From positions 5,552,501 to 5,616,500 of the forward strand of contig CM072344.1 in assembly GCA_036874045.1 (NCBI GenBank): DNA of 64,000 nucleotides, read 5' to 3'. Origin of the DNA: Cymodocea nodosa. Taxonomy: Eukaryota; Streptophyta; Magnoliopsida; Alismatales; Cymodoceaceae. Shown one piece after another: positions 58,261 through 64,000 of this stretch. The position numbers and the translations under genes were made by a program. The notes under the pieces are model-generated. The model was not told the DNA's origin, searched no databases, and was given only the letters and a program-made list of their open reading frames with translations. The first letter of the stretch is position 1, and every line of letters begins with the position of its first letter.

Positions 58261-59559
58261 ATACCTACACCTAAGTCTATTAAGGTTTTTTCTAGAATAG
58301 TATTTTCTATGGTGCATGATATAACGGGGATTATAGGATCAGATAACTTTTTAGAAATTTGTGCCAGAAATAGGGAATTACTTTGCTTAGCTGAAAATAC
58401 TTTCCTTAAAACTTTTCACTCTATTTTCTTAATACACCAATCCTTAAGAAATTTAGCACAAGGTAGCATTTTCTGGAATAAGTCTAATAAAGGAATGTTA
58501 ACTTGTACTTTTTCAAAAATTTCTCTAATTTTTTCTTATTTTTTAGGAAATGTTTGTTGTAATCTTTCAAGATAGGGTGCTAATGATTGTGATTTACAAG
58601 TTTCTTTGTCTTTCATTTCATTTGGTTGATCATTTTTAGTCTCATTTTTAGATTCAAATTTTTCTTCAGTGATTTCTATGTTTCAGATATTACACTTTCA
58701 TTATCATTTTGATTTTTGTTCTTATCCACCTTCATGTTACTTCCTTTTTGAATTCTTGGTGGTATATTAGTTCCAGATCTTAATGTTATACATGCATCTT
58801 CTAGATTTTCGTTACTTTCATGATGTTCTTGTATTTCATTTTCGTGATTATGATCTTCAACTGTTTTTAGTTTTAAATTGCATTCTTTAAATTCTATTGC
58901 ATTGGTATTTTCTTTTGTCTATATGTCTTGCAAATTATGCAAATATGTAACATTAAAGTTTTCATTTGTGTTTTCTTGTTGCATAACTTGTAATTTCATT
59001 GTAAATTTGTCCAATGCTTTTAATTTTCTTTCCAAATCATCTAATTTCATTGCATTCAATTTTTGATCAATTTTCATTATGGTTTTTTCAGTTTCGTAAA
59101 TGATATCAATTTTAGGTTCTGTATATTCTTCCTTATAGTTTAATTGGTTGACTTCTTGTTGCTGACACATGTATTGTTCCAGTTTGTCCACGTTTTGCTC
59201 TAAGCTATGCTCTAGTCTGTCATACCTATCTCAAACTTCCTTGTCTCTCAACATATTACACATTCTAAATTGACCATCGTTAGGTAAACTATAAGATTCT
59301 CATATTCAGCTCTATTATATTGAATATAATTCATTTGTTGTTCATGGGATCTAATCATCTGCTATCGTCTTAGTTTCAAACAATCAGAGATATTGTGACC
59401 TTCCAAATTGCAGAATTCACATATGCTAACTACAGGTTTCTGAAATCTTTGAGCATAAGCATATGCCATATTCTCAATTATAAAATAAAACACACAAGAC
59501 TCCTCTTCTATTAAAGCAAAACAACACTCACAATTGCTTAGCTTCTCAATCCCTAGCAA
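58261..59559 (-). pseudogene. E4 5' ORF: zinc knuckle and linker
   Basis: 59559-59362 encodes an N-terminus with Met-Ala-Tyr-Ala-Tyr-Ala-Gln-Arg-Phe and a clean CX2CX4HX4C knuckle (Cys-Glu-Phe-Cys...His...Cys). 59191-58919 is a Gln/Glu/Lys-rich coiled-coil stretch. Protease begins at about 58290. As in E3 there is no capsid domain between PBS and protease. Confidence 0.78.
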
Positions 59560-59567
59560 CGGTGTTA
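59551..59567 (-). other. Primer-binding site of E4, degenerate
   Basis: Minus-strand reading TAACACCGTTGCTAGGG corresponds to TGGCGCCGTTGCCAGGG with G-to-A or C-to-T changes; it lies 7 nt from the LTR end. Confidence 0.75.
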
Positions 59568-59574
59568 GAAAACT

Positions 59575-61552
59575 TGTTTTGATTTGTTAACTTCTATATG
59601 TTAAACGGTTCCAAAAGACTTGTTTAATTTGCTTTTAAGCTTATATCAATAATTACTTTTAGAAGTAAACAAACAACCTTTCACACAAATTAGAGATTAA
59701 TTCCAATTTGTATTTTAACTACAAGTGCCCAGTGTATATTGTATTTGTGTGCAAGTACAAGTCGATCCCATAGAGATTGAGTAAGAATTGTGTACTATTC
59801 TGATTTTTATATTGGAGTTTATATGTATTCAATTAAGCACTCTATTGAGTTAAGGTTAACACAACAGACTTAATTTGTGGAGTTATGGCTAACTTAACGG
59901 ACTAAGCTCATGAACTTAAGTTAACTCCACGAACCTATCTTTCTAGTTGGCTACTACTATTTACAAAGGAATTCAGCCAACCATTAGGTGATTCCACAAA
60001 ATGTAAATAACATCAATTAAACTCTTTAATGTTAGTTAATATTAGATTTATCATTAAGCAACACTAACATTCAAATATTTCAAACAATAACCATTAAAAT
60101 CTTTAAGTATTTGGAACTAATTAATTTCAGTAAACAATAAAACTATTTTCTATTTTCTGAATCAAATAAACATAAAACATTCACAATACTAACAATGATA
60201 ACATTAATCACGATACAAAATAAACAATACAACACTCTAATACTAAATGTAAATATAGATAATTTGTTGTTTTTGGTATTTTTGTTTTGATATGTTCCTA
60301 AAGATGAGTGAAAGGTGAAATGTAAAAATCTCTATCAATAGTAAAAACTTCTGTCACTACATGTGATGCGATTACACCACTGAAAACTTAATCACTTACA
60401 ATCTTGCCTGCTCTCCCTATAGAATTGTGAATCCAAAATTGTAAGATGATCTCCTCTTTAGCATACTGGCATCAACCTGAAACCAAGGCTAGAAGCTTTA
60501 CGATCTCTTGAGATATGAGTCGGTGCTTGGTGAAAATGGTCTTCCCTTCCTACGACGCGATCACTCTTCACAGTGGTTGTCAGTCACTGTATTTGGCTCA
60601 GAATCGACCCGACATCAGCAAAGTATCCTCACAGACCTCCAATGGTTGGTGATTTTGGTGGTAGTGTGGAGCTTCAGGAAACTTTCGATGCTTCCTATTG
60701 TTAGCGTGGTTCTCCACCTCTACACACACTTTCTTCATCTTTATCCTCTTCTTTTATATTTTTTTCTATAGTAACTGCTTCTGCTTAGATGATCGATTGG
60801 ATTTCCTTCATTCATATCAACGATGGTGATTTCTTCTTCATTTCACGAGTGAATTCCTACGTGATATGTGTAATCATGGTTTTCCTTCGAATGTCCTATT
60901 TCTACAACTGCTACAGTGGCATATTAGAAAATAAATGGTTCATGGAGTTACAAATAACTCAACAGACTTACTTCATTGATTTAACTATAAAACACGTGTA
61001 ATAAAGAAATAACTTATAAGCTACTAACACAACGCGTTACCTTAGTTTATATTCAAGTAACTCAATGCGTATAGTTATGCTTATTTAACGAGTTAAACAT
61101 GTGCATCTCACGTGATATACTAAAGCATTTAAATTCAACATGTGCATAATTCTAACTTAACGAGTTTAGATATACAACTTAAGGTTTTTACTCACTAACT
61201 CAACGAGTTGTTACTTGTACTTTTTACATCTTTAAGCCTTTAACTTAATGAGTTGTTATTGTGTACCTGAATATTCTTTTAGCGTTTAAAACATAATTGT
61301 CTGATACTTTAAATATAACTCTCCGAAATAACAGAAAATTTGGATACTTAAGAATTTCATAGCTTGCAATTCACTGACAGTTCAGAAATGTATTTAATTC
61401 ACATTAATTCCCTAAAATTATGCAGATTCCTTCATTAAAGCATATAGTAGTGTAATTATAACATAATGGCTTAATTCTCATATGATAAGCTAAATATTAT
61501 GCAATTAACCATCATTTAACCCTTAATATTATGCACTTTTTCATTCTAAACA
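59575..61552 (-). repeat. 5' LTR of E4 (1978 bp)
   Basis: Minus-strand reading starts TGTTTAGAATG (61552) and ends ATCAAAACA (59575). TATA box rc at 60751-60758. It is followed on the right by tggag at 61553-61557, the expected position of a target duplication. Confidence 0.9.
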
Positions 61553-62038
61553 TGGAGTTAAGGTTAACTCAATAGACTTACTCCATTGAGTTAATACTTA
61601 GCAAATTTCTAAAACTTACTCCTCGTATTAACTTCTATATTTTTTTCTCCTACATTTTGTCAACTTAAATAAAGTTAAATACATGTAATTAATATAGTTT
61701 CTAATCTAACTCATTTAAATCTGAACATTATATGCATATTTAAACTTATAATTCATTTCCTGTTGTGTAGAATTTACATTTTACTTTTCAACATGTAAAT
61801 ATTTTCCAACATTAACTAATTATCATGCATTAACCATGTCATTCATAAAATTTATAAATCTTTTAAACAGTCTTGCACATTGTTCAAACAGTTATATAAT
61901 ATTCAATATAGTTCATCAATTATATCATTCATTCTCAAACATGAATGTAAAAACATCTCAAAAACATTCATTTATATATATATTGTTTACAACACAATCA
62001 ATCAGATATTTTTAATACAAGTAGATGAACAATACATT
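61553..62038 (-). other. E5 spacer after accessory ORF
   Basis: AT-rich, no ORF; matches 47937-48400 of E4. A CGTTGAGTTA-type pair is cut by the E4 insertion point. Confidence 0.7.
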
Positions 62039-64000
62039 TTAATCTTTCTTCCTAAGTTCATCTACTTCCTTCTGGAGCTTTTCTAATTGTTGCTCTAATT
62101 GATTTATCCTCTCTATAGCTCCTGTAATGCCTCTAGAAGGTACAGTCATCTTAGCAGCAGTATAATTTCTATATTCTTTCACTAAAATGGTTCTTGATCT
62201 TATCCTTTTGGATGCCCATTTCGTGAAATCAATACTATCCACCATCAGTAGTGGAATCAGATCTCCATAAAATAGTTTCTTCTTTGCTGCTCTTAACTTG
62301 GAGATAAAAACTAAAGACCAATTTATTTGAATTCTGTTCACAACTACATATGTGGCCCACTTAACAAACTGACTTAGTTCAATATCATGGCCTTGTCGTT
62401 GGTAGATATTTTTAATCAAAATGTTAGCTACCATGTGTTCTTTACCATTTAAGTGTTTTAGTTTGTTTAATAATGGCACACTAGGATTGATAGCTAAACA
62501 ATCCTTTATTATCTATTCTGTCCACTCGATTGTAGTTGTGCTTTCCAGCATTTCCATTCCTTCATTCTTTAGTCTAAAAATATTATGGAGAAGCTCTAGT
62601 ATTATCTATACATCAGCTTGCTCCATGTTGGAAATTAATCCACTTTCTACTTCTCTCAAATTAGCATAGAAGTAGGGCACTAGATTCTCATATACTACAT
62701 GCCCTCTCTATTGAGAAATAAATTGCAGTAGACCCTATAACTCAAATAAGTCCTTAATTTCTTGCATACCGTCCTAGTTTACTGGCCTACTATAAATAAC
62801 ATCATACCCCTTTATTTCTTGATATTTATTATAAGCTTCCTGACTCCAAAAATGTACTTCATTTACAATGGTAGCTTTAATCGAATCAGGAACTTGCATT
62901 TGTTGCTCTAAAGGGGTTTGTTCTTGAATTTCTTCTTCCTCATGCTGAACTTGAATTTGCTGAAAATGCTCGGTAGATTCCTGCATTTTTGCTTCTGCTT
63001 CTGTTTGTGGTGGAGAGCTGGCAGAACTCTCCACTCTTCTTTCTTGAATCCTCTCTAAAATTTGCTAAAGAGTCTCTCCCTCTTCAGTGGAATCTATTGA
63101 GATATTTCCTACTTGTTCAATTTGTACTTGTTCAGTTTCTATTCTTTCTTCTTCCTCCTGACTATCAATCTGCATTGTCACTGCTCTTTCTGATTCTATG
63201 GCAGATTGGGATAGAGTCACAAGCAAATCAGCTTCTGCCCTCTCTTCTGTTTCTTCTGTTTCTTCTGTTTGTACAGGCTGTAGACTAATTTCAGCCTATT
63301 TTTCTTCTTCTCTTTGCTTTTGCTGTTGCTACTCTTGCTCATCCTCAATATCAAATAGTAGGTCTACAAAAATCGACTCTACAAGCCCTTTTGATATTAT
63401 CATCTCAGATTTAATCTCTTCTTGACGTTCAGACACTATCTTTTTTCCTTTCCTTCTAATTAATTGTGTCTAGTCTTCCTCTTCCTCTTCTGAGATTAAA
63501 TCTACAAAAATAGGCTCTGTAGGCCTTCGAGCCACAAGTATTGGCTCTTCCTGTTTAATTTTTTCTATAATTACTGGTCTCGAAGGACTAGCTTCAACTT
63601 CTCTAGCAGCCCTTGATCTAGCTGCCTCCCGATGTTGTTCTATTTCAATTTTGTATTGGGCCTTCAACTTTTCTTCAACCCTTTTCTTGCAAAGTGCATT
63701 ATATAGCAAATGTGATTTTGCCATAGCCATATCCTTAGAATTTCCTTGACTCTTGGCAACTTTAACAAGCTATGCAAATTCTCTCCATTCCTTTGGTGTC
63801 AATGGCCCCAAAAATGCTGCTCTTTCTATCGGCCCTAGTAGTGGAATGGGTGATCCTAACTGCTGTTCCTCTGTAACAGGTCTTTCAATAGCTAGCTCTG
63901 CAACTACAAGTTCTTCAACTGCCTTCCTCTGTTGCTCCCAGATTGCCCACCTAGCATGTCCACCAATATGTCATACGAACCATAATCTGGACTTGCATCG
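62039..64000 (-). pseudogene. E5 accessory ORF, 5' end outside window
   Basis: Pieces 63730-63470, 63034-62774 and 62479-62039 share one minus frame. Same Lys-rich N-terminal part, acidic middle and C-terminal domain (Phe-Trp-Ser-Gln-Glu-Ala, Ile-Gln-Ile-Asn-Trp-Ser, Lys-Leu-Phe-Tyr-Gly-Asp-Leu-Ile-Pro) and closing coiled coil as E3 and E4. In-frame stops are present. Confidence 0.8.

Larger units (their letters stand above)
43181..61552 (-). mobile_element. E4: second copy of the Athila-like cargo element, 3' LTR missing
   Basis: Read leftward from 61552: LTR, PBS, zinc-knuckle ORF, PR-RT-RNase H, IN, accessory ORF, [insert 48541-51790], gag leader and start in duplicate, gag, F-box ORF and its trailer to 43181. 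This is the E3 gene order on the other strand. No 3' LTR or PPT is present at 43181. Confidence 0.85.
61553..64000 (-). mobile_element. E5: third copy of the cargo gypsy family, continues beyond the window
   Basis: It starts inside the spacer between accessory ORF and gag (match to 47937-48374) and runs rightward through the accessory ORF. E4's LTR sits directly against it, so E4 inserted into another member of its own family. Confidence 0.75.

Noticed and set aside
62421-63425. Plus-strand ORFs over the E5 accessory ORF
   Set aside because: Low-complexity Ser/Leu shadows of a Glu/Gln-rich minus-strand frame.
1-64000. An intact host gene or tRNA between elements
   Set aside because: I saw none; the only host-like coding sequence is the F-box ORF, which is inside the elements.

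Overview
The window is plant nuclear DNA, very AT-rich, made almost entirely of nested LTR retrotransposons. I see no intact ordinary host gene, rRNA, tRNA or CRISPR array. A flowering plant, probably a eudicot, is indicated by Sirevirus-like Ty1/copia and Athila-like Ty3/gypsy families with plant-type primer-binding sites. I cannot name the species from sequence alone. Nearly every coding region is broken, mostly by stops that look like cytosine-deamination products.

Layout. (1) Bases 1-42629 are an outer copia element (E1, + strand) whose 5' LTR is cut by the window start; its 3' LTR is 40936-42629. (2) At 5767-16090 a minus-strand copia of the same family (E2) has inserted into E1's reverse transcriptase, with a perfect 5-bp target duplication (agact). 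(3) At 17766-37619 a compound Athila-like gypsy element (E3, + strand) sits in E1's post-pol region, with a perfect duplication (atatg). Inside E3 is a minus-strand solo copia LTR, 28593-30345, with duplication ctgct. (4) At 37924-39755 a minus-strand solo gypsy LTR interrupts E1 again. (5) From 43181 to 61552 runs a second copy of the gypsy family on the minus strand (E4), carrying an unrelated tandem insert at 48541-51790. (6) E4's 5' LTR abuts a third copy (E5), which continues off the right edge.

The notable biology is the gypsy family's architecture, seen in the same order in E3 and E4: LTR, PBS, zinc-knuckle ORF, protease-RT-RNase H-integrase, a roughly 740-codon accessory ORF, a gag capsid ORF placed downstream of pol, and an F-box protein ORF; in E3 a 3' LTR follows. 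An accessory ORF with a homologous C-terminal domain occupies the same downstream position in the unrelated copia element E2. A non-coding block of roughly 0.9 kb is also shared between the copia and gypsy families. The downstream ORFs are preceded by clusters of a short inverted repeat (CGTTGAGTTA / TAACTCAACG), in several cases with a TATA-like box. I infer a set of exchangeable promoter-plus-ORF cassettes moving between the two superfamilies, including a captured F-box gene. All links are by eye; no database search or alignment was run.
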